A DNA stretch of 64,000 nt. Source: Bostrychus sinensis (taxonomy: Eukaryota; Chordata; Actinopteri; Gobiiformes; Eleotridae). This document shows, piece by piece, positions 46,594 through 59,629 of the stretch. Numbering within the stretch: the first letter of the stretch is position 1; each line of letters begins with the position of its first letter. The translations under genes and the position numbers were made by a program. The notes under the pieces are model-generated. The model was not told where the DNA came from. It searched no databases and saw only the letters and a list, made by a program, of their open reading frames with translations. The stretch covers positions 10,334,416 to 10,398,415 of the forward strand of contig CM036241.1 in assembly GCA_020698575.1 (NCBI GenBank), given 5' to 3'.

Positions 46594-47812
46594 ACGTATT
46601 CTTTAAGATCTATGTAATAAAACATAACGTTATGGTGGAGCAGTTACAGGCACATGTCAATATAAAGTAGAATATTGGTGAAAAGTGAAATTTTTTCAGT
46701 AGTTTAAAGTGAATGGATTGTATAGATTCAATATGCACTTTGTGAAATATTCAAGAATAATAGCTGATAAACTCATATGGTAATCTGCACCACTTTGCAG
46801 CACTAGTACAGCAGTAGGTGAATGTTCAACCCACAGGCCATTAGCCTTCGAAATACTTTGACCCATAGGAAAATATAGTTGAATAACTCTGTAGTGAAAT
46901 GTGAATATTACATAATATCACAAAGCTTCAGACAGAGTAAATGCTTTGTTTACTGGTTGTTGTTGGTTGTAGATCATTAGCTGTAGTCGTGCCTGTTATC
47001 ATATATAGGTAAAGATACATTATTCCCAGTGCAACAGTGACAGATGTGGTTTAGTGGCAGCTGGGCCAGGATTTGCTCTTCATCCATTGTTTGTGCTCAG
47101 TAATATGTTTGTGAGAACACTTTCCCATTACAGGACCATCTCCAGCTCCCCTTCCCCAAGAGCTGCTCCTTTGTCAGCTCTAAATCTGATTTTAGGAGAT
47201 GCCCGAGTCCTATTCCCTCGCAGAGAAGCCCACTGGGGATCTCCTCCTCACAAGATGACCTCCAGATCGTATCGCTGGGAGGGATATTTCCATATTAATG
47301 CTATGCTCCTTCCCTGGGCACTGAAATATTGGAAAGAAGTGGATAGCATCTTTCTCCATAACCGAGCCACCTCACACCTGTTCAATTTCTTTACATTTTC
47401 AACCTTATACCCCACGGCTTGTATTTTTGTTTCTCCTTTTTAGTTTGAAGAGTGTAAGGGTCTGGCAGGCATAAGGCTTCTCAGTTAAAAGTCCATCTGT
47501 TGGAGAAGATAAAGAAATGACAGGCTTTGAAATTAATTTTGACATAATCCTGGATGGGAGTGAGAGTTAAGGTGAACAGTCCGTAATGTCTGTGAAGGCA
47601 ATCCAATAATACATCCACAAAAAAGCAAAAACGATATGTACCATGAAGCCTGTGATTATAAAGATAGTCCTTGTGTGCAGGCGTCGCTTAATCTTTAATA
47701 AGTCGTGTAGACCAATGGGACCATGGGAGCAGCCATGTGATTGGCCGAGGCGTGGTGTCATGCACTGAACATGCTCATCTATTAAAATCCTTGATTAACT
47801 CCCATCAGGTAA

Positions 47813-48205
47813 TTAAAGGTGTCATATTATGTTTTTTTCAGGTTTTTTGAAATAGTTTTGGACAGTTTTGCATTAGTATTTCATGTTTTATAACTTAAAT
47901 AATGTAAATATATGGAAAATGTATTATTATGGGGAGCTGTTACTTTGACTTTGCAGAGAGCGCTTGGATTAGGTGTCTGTCACCCCCTGCTGGCAATGGT
48001 GGGGAAGGGACAGAGCATAAAATGGCTAATTAGCATGGCTATTAGCAATATGAAGCTAACAGATAGATAGATAAATTAACTTACTGAGAATCAGACGGGA
48101 CATACAGGATTACTCAAACATGAATGAAACAAAATACCTCTCCAGGTTTGTTACTGAGGCTGTAAACAACATTATAACATTGTTAAAAGCTCAAATATAT
48201 CTTTA
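47813..48205 (-). mobile_element. Inverted-end MITE, copy C
   Basis: From TTAAAGGTGTCATATTATG, through GTGTCTGTCACCCCCTGCTG and TGGCTATTAGCAATATGAAG, to the GAATGAAACAAAATACC end. Opposite in orientation to copies A, B and E. Confidence 0.75.
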
Positions 48206-50315
48206 ACTGACTAAAGTCTTGCATATTCCAAAACTGTGACAGAGAACTTGATTCAGAATACACACGGACTCTGGGCTTACATTTGCCATTTGTGCTATCT
48301 TACAAAATGCTAAATAATTTTGTGTTTCTTGTTTACAAACGGCACAGTCCAAATGTGTGTGCTCAGCGGTGGCCAGAGACATGTATTTGGTGACTCTAAG
48401 GAACTGTTTACACGACAACGCTGCCCAGGAAAACGCAACAGTCATGCCGCTCGTGATTCGCATTTACACAGAAACGCTGAAGTGTGAAGAAAACTAAAGT
48501 AAACTGTAGTACCTGTGTTTGTCCAGCAAACAGTGCTGTAGGCCCCGCAAATGCTCTACACCACACAGTGAGTAAACAGCAGAGGAAGTGATGGCTCTGG
48601 TCTGTAACTTTCCAACTACTTTAGGATCTTGTGGTTTTCTGGAGCCATTCTCATAAAGTCTCTCATCAAAGTAAGTACTTATACAGATATTACTGAGAGA
48701 TACTCGACTAAAAATTAACGCATGAGACACAAAAACCTTGTATTTTGCCCTCGTGGGTCAGCTGACATACAACAGCCAATCACTGTTCAGACTGGGGCTG
48801 TTATCAGTGTTTTCAGTGAGTGGCATTTTCAAAAGATTGCGGATTCAGAAACGAAAAGCTCTTCTGTGTAAATGAAAATCCAAACCACAATCAAACCTTT
48901 GTGGATTCGTCAAAATGCGTTGTCGTTGGCCCCTAAACTGCTCCTGTAGTGAAAGATTGTGAGAATGAATGGCTGTCCTTTTAGTGAGTGATCATCAGGC
49001 CTGAGAGTAACTGGCCAATGTCCAAGGTGTAACCTGCCTAAGACCCTTAGCTGCTGGCATATGCTCCAGCCACTCATCAGAAATAAGCAGAAGCATGAAT
49101 TTATGAATTAAAGAGGAGTTTTGCCATTTTCCACTTTTGCTGTCCCCACCTGGTGTTCAACCAAAATTTTTGAGATACCCATACTGGCTTTTTTAAATGA
49201 AGTTTCCCACTGCAAAATACAGTGCTATATTAAATTGATAGGGACTATTTTTAGCGTTAGCTCTGCCTTGTTTACCATCACATCTAAAAATATGGGTATT
49301 GAATATTCAAATGACTATTCCTATACAGTGCATAAGTTTTATATAGGCAATGCTTTTTTACAGCCACAACAATAAAAACAATAGTGTCCCATAAAGTGTC
49401 AGAGCCAATGTGTGTAAAGCATCTATGGGAGTAATGTAAGACATCACAGTGGCTTTAGATTTGAGCAAAGACAGTGAAGGTAGAGGATGCTCCAGTCCAG
49501 TGGGACAGCTGGATGTGGGCGGAGTCTGTCCATGTGTCAGCCTCAAATCCTTTTGTCACCGCGGTCTCCTGGGTCGGTGTCTTAAGTGCTCCTCCAGTTT
49601 TATTCCTGCCTTTTTTCTTTTTTTTTTTACTGCAGACTTACACTCACACTTTGAGGAAAAATGCTGTTAAATTTGTGCACCTTGTGGGTATTGTAATACT
49701 GCTGCAGTAAAATAATGCACTAAACAAACAGCCTCTATATTTCATGTCGATGTGTGTGCGCAAGGGCTAAAAACAGCCCCAATGAACGGAGGACTTTCTG
49801 ATGTCGACAAGCAGCAGGAAGGAACATCCACGGACTTATTTTGGGAAACACTAATAGTAACCTAGGTTTGGTTAATAACGTATTGCTGTGTTAAGCCTCA
49901 CCAGCCATCCTACTACTTTTTTTTTTGTCAATACATTCAATATTGAGTGGATTCAAGTTAGATTTTTAAAAGATTAAACTTCCTCTAAATGCAAATGGAA
50001 AGGCATACAACCAGTAAGAGACTTGTGGGTCCTATTATGTGCAAATAAACTGATTCTGGACCAATGCAATTTGCAAAACTTACAACCTATTAGAAAAACA
50101 GAGAATAAACAGTTATCAGTAGTTTAGTTTCAGTAGTTTAAGGGTCCCTGGGAGAGGGCCCTTGTCCATCAGTGGTCACGTTTTTATTATTATTTTAATT
50201 TATGTTAAATTTAACCAACTCATTATAAATTGTGAGACCTGGATAAATCTGAATCCTCCTGTGAGTTAGTTATCCTGTGTTTTCTGAATGATACAAACAC
50301 TGATTTTAAACATAA

Positions 50316-50434
50316 GTGTGAGAGAGTCGCTTGAGGCTTGTCCACACCACGCTATTCCAAAGATAATCTGGCTTTCTAAATGAGCTTTTGCCTACCTCAA
50401 GCGACTGTGTTTGTGGTGTGGCATCTCCCTCACA
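50316..50434 (+). other. Interleaved inverted repeats, possible pseudoknot
   Basis: Three pairings are visible. Outer TGTGAGAGAG (50317-50326) pairs with CTCCCTCACA (50425-50434), 9 of 10. GTCGCTTGAGG (50326-50336) pairs with CCTCAAGCGAC (50395-50405), perfect 11 bp. CCACACCAC (50342-50350) pairs with GTGGTGTGG (50413-50421), perfect 9 bp. The last two cross one another, as in an H-type pseudoknot. Whether it is transcribed or folds this way is unknown; it could also be a decayed transposon. Confidence 0.45.
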
Positions 50435-51914
50435 TACAGCTGTTCTTTGTGCAAAGTGCTCTGAATGTTTGACCCATGTACAGAAACATCTGCAGCAGGA
50501 TGATGTTGTAGGTCTTTGGAGGTGATCTGTGTTTGTCTTTAACCATTCTCACCATTCCTTGCTTGTGTCTCTCTGGTATTTTTCTGAGCCTGCCACATCT
50601 GGCCTTAACATAAACTTTGCCTGTGTCCTTACCATTTCCTGATTACCACCTTAAATACCTTTTCTCATTATTGAATGCACCTGTCTATGAAGTTCAAGGC
50701 TTAACTAACTAATCTAATAAGTTTTGTGTTGCAAATAATCTATTTTGAGAAGTTACATGCATTCAACAAACTTATAAGGGTGCCCAAACATTTTTTTCAT
50801 ATTTCATTTAATTCCATACGCCTAAATACTGCTACACTAAAAACTGTTGTTAGGAAAACAACTCAGATGTCTGTAGAAAATTAATAACATTCCTCTGTGA
50901 TCTTTTTTCGCGAAGACAGAGTAAATTATTATGCAACCTCAGAGGCTACATGCAGCAACCCACCTCCGCAGCAGCAGAACCATCAGTCTCCTCAGCCTTT
51001 CCTTCTCCTCTTCACCAACACCAGCGTCTAGGCCCCGAAGGATAAAGCTCCCCCTAACTACTTAAACTCTCGCCAAAGTTTATTCCTTTGATAAATCATC
51101 TGTTGCAAGATTTTTTGTTTTAAGTCTCTCCTGGTTGAATTGATTCAGTTTTACATTTTTTTTATTAAAATAAAAGCAGTGGGTGAAATGCTAGGTAAAA
51201 GATTTTGGTGTTACACCAAGCAAGACAGCAAGAGGGAAATTCAGTAATGTTGCTGAAACTTTTAAAATTGAACTGACTATTAAATGTGTGTGCTATTTGA
51301 AAAGTATTTTGTACAATCGTATCCACAAAAACATATCAGTACTTGCTTGAAATTCTGGGCACTGTGCATAAACCATCTTGGTGGGTCTTGTTCTCACTTG
51401 ATCAATATCTTTCATGCTTTTTCCAGGTTTCTGAGGGCCCCTCCCTGCAGTGGGCCTTGGGTAAACAGTACCCTTTACCCCCCATTGTGATCTAAAAACA
51501 TCTTACATACTGGTCTTAGTTTGCGCCTTTGCCAAAATAAATGGGGAAGACCGCTAGGACAGTTAGCAAAATGTCCCATTTCTAAGGGTTAATGAAGTAA
51601 TAGAAATATAAAGTAGACATATAAACACACTAGTAATTATAAAGTGACTCTTGAATCTTGAGTTTCCTCCATCTTGGCTCTGTCTCTGAGTAAAACGCCC
51701 AGGATGACGTGCTGTGCTTGGAGTCTCCTCAGTTTGGTTGAGTTTAGTGCAGAGCAGCAGTCGTCCCACAGGACCCCCCTCCAGTACCATGCATGGTCAG
51801 ACCGGGCTCTCTCTCTCGTGTCCCGCGCCGTCTTCTTCTTCCTCTTCCTCCTCCTCACATCCCCGTAACCATGGAAACAACAGCAGAGAGACCGGAGACA
51901 CAGACGGGAGCGTT

Positions 51915-51940
51915 AGAGAGAGAGAGAGAGAGAGAGAGAG
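51915..51940 (+). repeat. (AG)13 microsatellite
   Basis: Thirteen uninterrupted AG dinucleotides in grm2 intron 1. Confidence 0.95.
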
Positions 51941-53315
51941 GGGCCCAAAAAAATATGTGGAGGAGCACAGTGTGAGGTGATGCTGGAGATGAATTACAGA
52001 ACAAAAGATGAGGAAGTGTTAAGTCTGTGTTGTGTTTTCATGATTTCAGTCAAGTTAGTTAATAGTTTGTCAACAACTGCACTATCCATACCACAGAAAA
52101 CTGCTTTTACTGCGATAACGTAATGGTGTTAAACGTGATGTGTGACTTTTGAATGGGTGAAAGTAACTAGAGACTTTTAATGAACGAAACTTACAAAAGT
52201 TTATAAAAAAGCCCAGTCTTCCCACTCTATGGACTCTTCTTCCAGGGGAATCCCAGGGCGTTCGCAGGCCAAGATACATTAGTTGCTTTTCCACCAGGGA
52301 GAATGGTATGGGATGTGTCAGGTACCCCCAAAAGCTTTTTCAAAAAGTCTATGGGACCAATGAATGGAAAATTTACGTCTTGGCACCAGAGGGGGGCACC
52401 GATCAGGCTTCCTATAAACTTTTGGCTTTTTCGGTGGTAGGCCATTCTCCATTTACTACAAATAACATTAATTCTAGTTTAGTGTCATGTTCCTACAGTT
52501 CAGATTTTGAATAGCAGGATTACAATTGCTTTTAAGGTTGAATTCAACTTTATTAATCTCACAATAGAGAAGTTCACTTGGTAATGCGGCTCTTAATACA
52601 GAATAAAATGCAAGAAGCAAGAGAATAAGTGTGTATGCATCAAAAACAAACGTCCAAAACAGATTACGTACAAGAAAAAAAAAAGTACAGTACAGAGATA
52701 CAGTATATAAATTAATATGAACCAATGTTGATTTCATTCAAAAACACATTCACTGCTTCTCTTAAGTCTGACCTAAAAGTTGAAGGATTTCCTCATTTGT
52801 ATCGTAGAAACTTTCAATAAACAGGCATTTGTAACTCAGAGGCTGATCTCACTGTGACACACATTTCAAAAACAAGCAGTGTTTTTGTAGATTTTTGAAC
52901 TTGTTTGAGTCTTATTTTCAGTCCAAAATAAATAATGTATAAAGTATTTGATCTTGTAACGGAAAAATTGTGAGTTTAAACTGTGCTCCAGCTCTTTGTT
53001 GTTTGCATAAATTGTATTTTTTGTGTCGCTGCAAAAAGTGGATAATGTGATTTCGCCAAACGCTCCTCTGAGGCATCGTTAGTTTGTGGAGTAGGAGCCG
53101 GAGCATGTGACGACAAAAGAGTCCGGGGATTATCAAGAGAAAATGCAAGGAGTCAGAGCACAAAGAACAGGGAGGAACATGGAGAGAAGGGGTTTAGACG
53201 CATGAACATGAACTTATGATGAACTGTGCAGTGATAGTGGACCTTGCTTTAGTGATACTGTGTTGTTCGAAGAGTTTATGTTCCATATTTTGGAGATAAA
53301 GTCAGAAAGGTCAGA

Positions 53316-53510
53316 CTGAGATGGTTTGGACATGAACAGAGGAGAGATAGTGAGTGGGAGGACGCTTAGGTTTGATCTGGAGGCCTAGAGGAAGACCAAA
53401 GAGGAGATTTATGGATGTAGTGAAAGAGGAGATGGAGTTAGCTGCTGTGAGAGGGTTAGATGGATGATTTAAAGTGGCCACCTCTGAAGAGAACAGATAA
53501 AAGGAAAAGA
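53316..53510 (+). pseudogene. LINE C-terminal remnant
   Basis: Broken frames give LRWFGHEQRR, then RGRPKRRFMDVVKEEM. This resembles the R-W-x-G-H ... G-R-P-K-x-R-W ... D motif near the C-terminus of fish non-LTR retrotransposons. A tail like GAAGAGAACAGATAAAAGGA follows. Stop codons interrupt it. Confidence 0.55.
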
Positions 53511-53815
53511 AGAAAAAAAATGTAATATCTGGTGTTTGTGATTTGTCCTGCAGGAACATTAAGTTGTCTTCAATGAAACCAGTAAAAGAAAGGATCTTCA
53601 GTTTTGAGAAACTAGTTTAGTTTACCATAAACTTATGTGTATGTATGAGTGTTTCTTCTTCAGCAATGCTCAGTTTGGGCAGATGAAGAAACAAGATGTT
53701 AGCTGGCAAAAGAAGATAATTATAGTTTTCTAAGCTTGATTCAAACAAAGATTAATTATGTTTTAATATAACAACAAGCACTGATAACAACTGATTGTGC
53801 TCATGCAAACTAACT

Positions 53816-54330
53816 TAAAAGTCATATATTATGCTTTTTTCTGGGTTTTTGAAATAGTTTCAGACACCTTTGCATTTGCATTTCATGGTTTATGACTTAA
53901 AATAATGTATATGTATGGGAAAAGGTTTTTTTGCAGAGAGCACTTGGATTAGGTGTCTGTCGCCCCCTGCTGGCAATGGTGGAGAATAGACAGAGCATAA
54001 AATGGCTATTTAGCATGGCTATTAGCAACATGATGCTAACAGATAGATAAATGAGCTGACTGCTTTGTAGTGACGGAGGTTTCAGGCTGAAATGATCAGA
54101 ATGAGTCCGGTGACGGTGTATGAGCTTTAGAAACACACAGGAGCACTTCCTGGTTTCTCGTGTCAACATAGAGCCGTGAGACCGAGCTTTTACAGACCTT
54201 GATAAGGGCAGTGCCTCAGTATACACGAATACTCAAACAAGCATGAATGAAACAAAATACTACTCCAGGTCTGTTTTTGAGGTGGAAACAACATTTTATC
54301 ACTGTTAAAAGCATTATAGGGGATATTTAA
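53816..54330 (-). mobile_element. Inverted-end MITE, copy D
   Basis: From TAAAAGTCATATATTATGC, through GTGTCTGTCGCCCCCTGCTG and ATTAGCAACATGATGCTAAC, to GCATTATAGGGGATATTTAA. It has the same orientation as copy C. Confidence 0.75.
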
Positions 54331-54907
54331 ATGACATATGCTAGTTTAAAAAAAATTAAAATATGAATTTAAACAAATTTATGACAAAGAAAAGTCTGTT
54401 TTTTGGAGTCTTGTCAACTGCTTTTTGATTGATATAAATATTTAAAGCACTGAATAGACAACAAAACATTAAACTAATATACCACAGTACTGTATTGTCA
54501 ACAGTGAGCAAAGCTGGACAAGGGCCAAGTCTCAGGGCCCGGGCTCTGTCTGACGCTACACCTCTGGATGACAGAAACACATTTTAAACAACAAGCACTA
54601 ATAAAGTTTACAAGCACAATGCAAAACACACATTCACAACCTGTCACCAGACTTCTGTTATCCCGCCAACTTTGACTTAACTCGGAAATCAATAAGTCAT
54701 CATTATCATTTAGTGTTGTACAGAGTTTACAGTGTTGTCTTCTCTGTCGCTCTGGTGTTGTGCGTCTCTGATCCAAACACATTGTGCGTGAAACAATGTC
54801 CTGATTGTGTTGCGGCTCAAAGGCTGTGACTGACTTTGTGTTTCTTTGATCTCCAGGCTCTCATCTCCGAATCTCTCAACAACAACAACAACAACAAGAC
54901 GACCAGG

Positions 54908-54925
54908 ATGCTGCTGCCGCTGTAA
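54908..54925 (+). promoter_or_regulatory. grm2: uORF 1 of grm2 leader (MLLPL)
   Basis: ATG CTG CTG CCG CTG TAA with A at -3, a reasonable initiation context. The stop codon is immediately followed by the ATG of the next uORF (TAAATG), a configuration suited to reinitiation control. Confidence 0.5.
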
Positions 54926-54961
54926 ATGGCCTCTGTCCTGATAACAACACCCCTGCTTTAA
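54926..54961 (+). promoter_or_regulatory. grm2: uORF 2 of grm2 leader (11 codons)
   Basis: ATG GCC ... CTT TAA, peptide MASVLITTPLL. T at -3 is weak and G at +4 is favourable. It ends 94 bases before the main ATG. Confidence 0.5.
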
Positions 54962-55055
54962 GTTCGGGACCATTTCTTCCTTTTGTTGTCGCCATCATCA
55001 AAGTAGAGGCTGACCCGGACGAGCTCCCTAAAAAAGGACACTGAACTCTGGGGAT

Positions 55056-55586
55056 ATGTCATTGGGGAGACTCCCTGTGTTAGGGGTGCACTCTGCGCCC
55101 CGGCCTGTCTGGGTGTCCCGCCTGAGTCTATTATTATGTGTAAGTCTATCTTTGTTCACCCAGACGTCCCATGGTTTGCCGGCGGTGGGGTACAACATGG
55201 ACTTGAAGAAGGAAATAACTCTAGAAGGGGATTTGATGATCGGTGGGTTGTTCCCGGTGCATCAGAAAGGGGAGGCAGCAGAGGATTGTGGGAAAATAAA
55301 CGCCCAAAGAGGGATACAGAGACTCGAGGCCATGTTGCTGGCCTTGGACGAGATCAACAAAGATGACCGGATGCTGCCCGGTTTGAGACTGGGGGCCCAC
55401 ATTTTGGACACATGTTCCAAGGACACGTACGCGCTGGAGCAGAGTCTGGAGTTCGTGAGGGCGTCGCTCACTAAAGTGGACGACAGCGAGTACACCTGTC
55501 CCGACGGGTCGTACGCCATTCACGACGACGTGCCGCTCGCCATTTCGGGGGTCATCGGAGGGTCGTACAGCGATGTGTCCATCCAG
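55056..55586 (+). CDS. grm2: grm2 first coding exon (mGluR2-type receptor)
   Basis: Group II metabotropic glutamate receptors are presynaptic class C GPCRs coupled to Gi/o that bind glutamate in an extracellular Venus-flytrap domain. The exon gives codons 1-177, ending in phase 0 at CAG|GTAAGG (55586/55587). A hydrophobic signal segment lies at about residues 22-36 with likely cleavage near S38-H-G40. The ligand-binding domain then starts at ITLEGDLMIGGLFPVHQKG. Cysteines 78 and 120, arginines 85 and 89 (R-GIQ-R, glutamate-contact region) and GVIGGSYSDVSIQ match the family. VHQKG..AEDCG and SYSDVSIQ favour mGluR2 over mGluR3 (which has INEKG..EECG and SYSSVSIQ). An in-frame stop upstream and no later Met before the signal fix the start. 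Remaining exons are right of the window. The a/b duplicate cannot be told. Confidence 0.9.
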
Positions 55587-58500
55587 GTAAGGAGCACACT
55601 GAACACACACTGGATTACTGGGGTTTGAAACTGTGTGTGTGTGGTTAGAGGGATCACTTTAAGAAATTTAATCCTCTATTCTTGCTTTAAGACAATAATA
55701 AGTGACAAATATTTTAAGCGTGTAAACATAAGGCCACAACTTTATAAAAATATTTCCCCAGGTGTGTTTCCAGACATTCAGGTTGTAATACTGCGTATTT
55801 TTGGTGCTTTTTACCTCTCTTTGGGTTGAGGTTTTGCCAATGTTGTTTGTCAATTTGTAACCCCCAATTTACATCAGTGTCATGTCAGCTGCATGTAAAG
55901 TCTTTTTTTTAAATTCAATCTGACAATTCACGTTATTGATGACATATGCGTGTCACAAGAACAGCATGGTGCGACGCTTCACTCACGATTAAGCTGGAGT
56001 TCTATTTTTTGAGCGTCTATGCATCAATCTGCAGAGCTACAGGCGAGACAAAAAACAAGCACCATGTGTCAAAATAAACTTCCGCTACTCTTTCAGAATG
56101 AAGGCTCATTAAAACACTGCAGTAAAGTAAACATCGCACATCAAGAACTTAGTTCTTGAGAGGGAGAAAAATCTAAATTAGGACACCAAGCAGCAATTTT
56201 AAATGGACAACATGAAGAAGGAGAATGCATGGGGCTCAGTGGCCACAGCTTTGAGTTTAGATGGTGAGCTCTCTGTAAAACCAAGGGGGGCAGCAGAGCA
56301 GCAGCAGCTCTGATGACTGCAGCATAAATTGACGCTTTTAAACCGACGCACATACAGTACAACCTGCTGCAATGTCCTGGTGACATTCTCACTGTAAATT
56401 TGGGGTTAGTATGTTCGTAAGATCACTAAAAATGTTGATGTAGATCTGCTGGAAGAGAGTATGGGTTCAGAAAATTCACAAAGGATTCCGCATCATGAGA
56501 TTGATAGATACTAACTCCTGCCACAAAGTGTAAAATCTAATGTTTTGTGGGGACTCTTTACCATTGTGAGATATAAAAGCTTTTTGGCTTACTGGATATT
56601 GAGTATTTACCCCTGACCTAGAAGATCCTTTGTCTAGGTCTGGGCACTACATCATTACCACTGTATGACCTCTGCCAAGGCACACTGGATCCATTTCCAA
56701 ACTACATGTTTTGAGTTGTTTTGCTCACAGAAAAACAAACCGACCACTGTCAGCAAAACATAGTCTCCTTAGTGGAATAATAATAAAATAAGCACCTCAT
56801 CATTTGAATTAAGTTTGCTTTTGTGCACTAAACTTAACAAACCACATGCAATCTGTAGCACTTTGTCTTATGCTGATCTCAGTACAATTACATGTAACAA
56901 TCAATACCACACAGAGGTCATGAGATAGAGAGCAGGAAGACCGTGAGTAAACATAAACTGAATGTGATGGCCGGTCATAAAGCTGTCCATTTACGTTCAC
57001 ATTAATGCCAGACACTACTGCCCCTCTGTGCAATGTTAACACAGACATTTAATGAGGATCAGATCCCTATAGAAGGTTTACCTCTACTCCCATATGCTTC
57101 ACTGATCTAATTTAAAAAGACTGCTTTCTCTTCTCCAGTCAGTCACACTTGTGCAGCCGATCAGCCATAAAGACAAACAGACAAGCTACAGATGTTGTGT
57201 TTGGGACGGGCCTGACAAGATGACTAGTGACAGAATCATTACTCGCCTTGTATGATGAAGGCGCAGCTAATTGGCTCTCCAAATCTTCCCCTCCAACATG
57301 GCTGCCACATCTGGGTTTTCTCAAACGATGGCGAGGAGTAGAAATAGGAAGTCATGTGGACAGGAACAGTTTGAAATTTCCACAAATATATAAAGCTTTA
57401 AGAATGGGTCTTGCTTGTGCAGTGAGTCGTGGAGCCGTGTCAACTGGCCGACTGGATCTCACGGCTCACCTCACATGAAACACAGAGAGTCTGCACATCG
57501 TTCTGAGGGGAGAAGAGAAGAGGCAGTGAAGGAGAGTTAGCCTACAATCACTGAAAAAAACAACACATTTAGTGATTTATCCCAGGCAGCTTGCAGAAAT
57601 GGACAATATGGGCTCATTTATATCATGATAATGTGTTATTACGTACTATTTCCAACTTTACAAAAACAATGATGACATAAAAACATTAGAAGAAACTGTT
57701 TTTAGGTCCTTCTTTATAGCCTGAGCTGACCACCATAACATCAACAGCATCCTCGTTCTAATGTGGTGAAAGGTGTCAACATTTTAGCATTTTTGCATAG
57801 TTTGTGTGATAAAAATGCTTCATTACTTAGCACCAGCACTAGCCCACTTTGGAGACAGCTGCTTTTCTTTGTGGAAAAACAGACAGCACTGTAGAGTATA
57901 CTGATAGCTGATCTGCGCAGTGTCAGCAAAATATCCCAATAATATCGATCATTCAGGTCTGGCTGTTCCTCCATCTATTGATCTCATCGAACTAATACAT
58001 TTTGTAGGTCAGAGTTTGGTTTTACCTGAATATTGATGGTGAACAGTGTAAGCACTCAGCTGGCTGCAGTGTAATCAAAACAAAGGGAAGTGCAGTTTAT
58101 TTTTTCACCTAAGTATTTTTAAAATTCTTGTTTTTTTTTTTACTACATGTTAAAACACATCTATCTTCATTTATTTCAACCAGTAGAGACACAGACAAGA
58201 GAATGAGGTTCGATGAATGATTTACTGTGGGAATAGATTTTTGGTGCTTAGACCCCGGCCGGAAGACCATGCGTTACGATAAAGGGAGCTTGACAGATTA
58301 TTAGGGAAGAACTATCCCACTGAGGGCTGGACACTGGTGACAGTGAAGAGGAGGAGAAGGAGAGGCTGAGGAGTTGTTTCTGCTGCTGCGGTGGCAATGG
58401 GGACGGAGGGAAGTTGTGGTACGTAGCTGAAACAGATACCCTTCCAGGCTATTGTGTGATTAATATTTTCTTCCCATACAAGCTGTGCTCACATCACTAA

Positions 58501-59629
58501 TTACATATACAGTACATCGACAAGGCATAGCATTATGACCACCTGCCCTAATATTGTTTGTCATAATGTTTTATGGCCACCCAAATTCTGATCATAACCA
58601 GCATTTGCTTTTCACCACTGTTCCCTTCTTGGGCCATTTTTGATAGATACTGACCACTGCAGGACTGGGAACACCCCTGAAGAGCCGCAGTTTTTACGCC
58701 TCTCCATTTTTCTTGCTTCTAACACATCCACTTTGAGGACAAAATGTTCTCTTGCTGCCTAATATATCCCACCCACTAACAGGTGCCATGATGAAGAGAT
58801 AATCTGTGTTGAATGTTCCGGTCACAAAACAACACGGATAGTTCACAGTTTTGTCTTAGACAGAAACACCGCTCCAGGGATCTGCTGTGGTAGGATTTAG
58901 TGGATCTTTGAAGACATTGGTAGTGAAAAGGACAGTGTGGAAATAAAGGCTGTGATGAACGAGCTGTAATTTTAGAGGAATCCTGGACCTCCTCAGAGAG
59001 CGCCCTTGTCTGGAGGTAATTTATGAGTCTACTGTTACAGGGCTGAGGTCTGAGGTCTGCCCCGGCTTCTCCAAGACTCTACCTCAGCAGAACAGGAGCG
59101 CTAAAGCACACTGTGCCGTTCCCATCGTTAATAAGAGCAGGGATAAATCAAGGTCGGCTTGGTCTGTGTCTCTGTGCACTGGCTGGTTTATGAGTGTATA
59201 ATCATTAAAGGTAACACCACAGTAACAAGGAAGCATACATTTACTGATGCCAAGACACAGTTAATTAATTTTGTGACCTGCCCATGAAAGGAAACAGTAT
59301 AAAATGTGGCTTTGACTGTTTAATCACCTAATAGCTTATTGTCTTAATAACAAACTAACAAACTATGGAGTGTCTCAAGGCTCCACTCTAGGAACAATTC
59401 TGTTTCCTTTATAAATGTTGCAGCTAGCGTTACTTATCAACAAACACAGTCTCTCCTTTCATTTCTGTGGAGATGTAGCCAGCCCTACCAAACACATTTA
59501 TTTTTTTAGAGTAAGGTGAAACGGGTTTGAAACACCTCCCAGTTAAGCCTATCTCCACCAAAATCAAACCTTCCTAACTAAATGTAATCATTAGTTGTTA
59601 CAGCTCACTTAAATTTTATTTTATTTATT

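Larger units (their letters stand above)
39574..54856 (+). other. grm2: grm2 intron 1, ~15.3 kb
   Basis: The intron runs from donor GTAAGC to acceptor TTGATCTCCAG. It contains a (CTG)14 tract, a duplicated repeat with (TA)n, an A/T palindromic tract, a SINE with a nested hAT-like element, copies B, C and D of the inverted-end MITE, interleaved inverted repeats at 50316-50434, an (AG)13 tract (51915-51940) and a LINE remnant (53316-53510). I recognise nothing in 48210-50300 or 51950-53200 beyond a short Rex-like tail (about 52536-52680). The open frame at 47054-47443 is not supported as a gene. Confidence 0.75.
54857..55055 (+). other. grm2: grm2 exon 2, 5' leader part
   Basis: Starts after acceptor TTGATCTCCAG (54856) and runs to the ATG at 55056. 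It carries an AAC-rich tract and two short open frames that abut: 54908-54925 and 54926-54961. An in-frame TAA at 55029-55031 precedes the main ATG, fixing it as the first possible start of the long frame. Confidence 0.75.

Noticed and set aside
47054..47443. 129-codon open frame on the plus strand
   Set aside because: It is the longest non-repeat ORF in the grm2 introns, but I recognise no domain, it has no clear promoter or splice context, and one ORF of this size is expected by chance in 64 kb.
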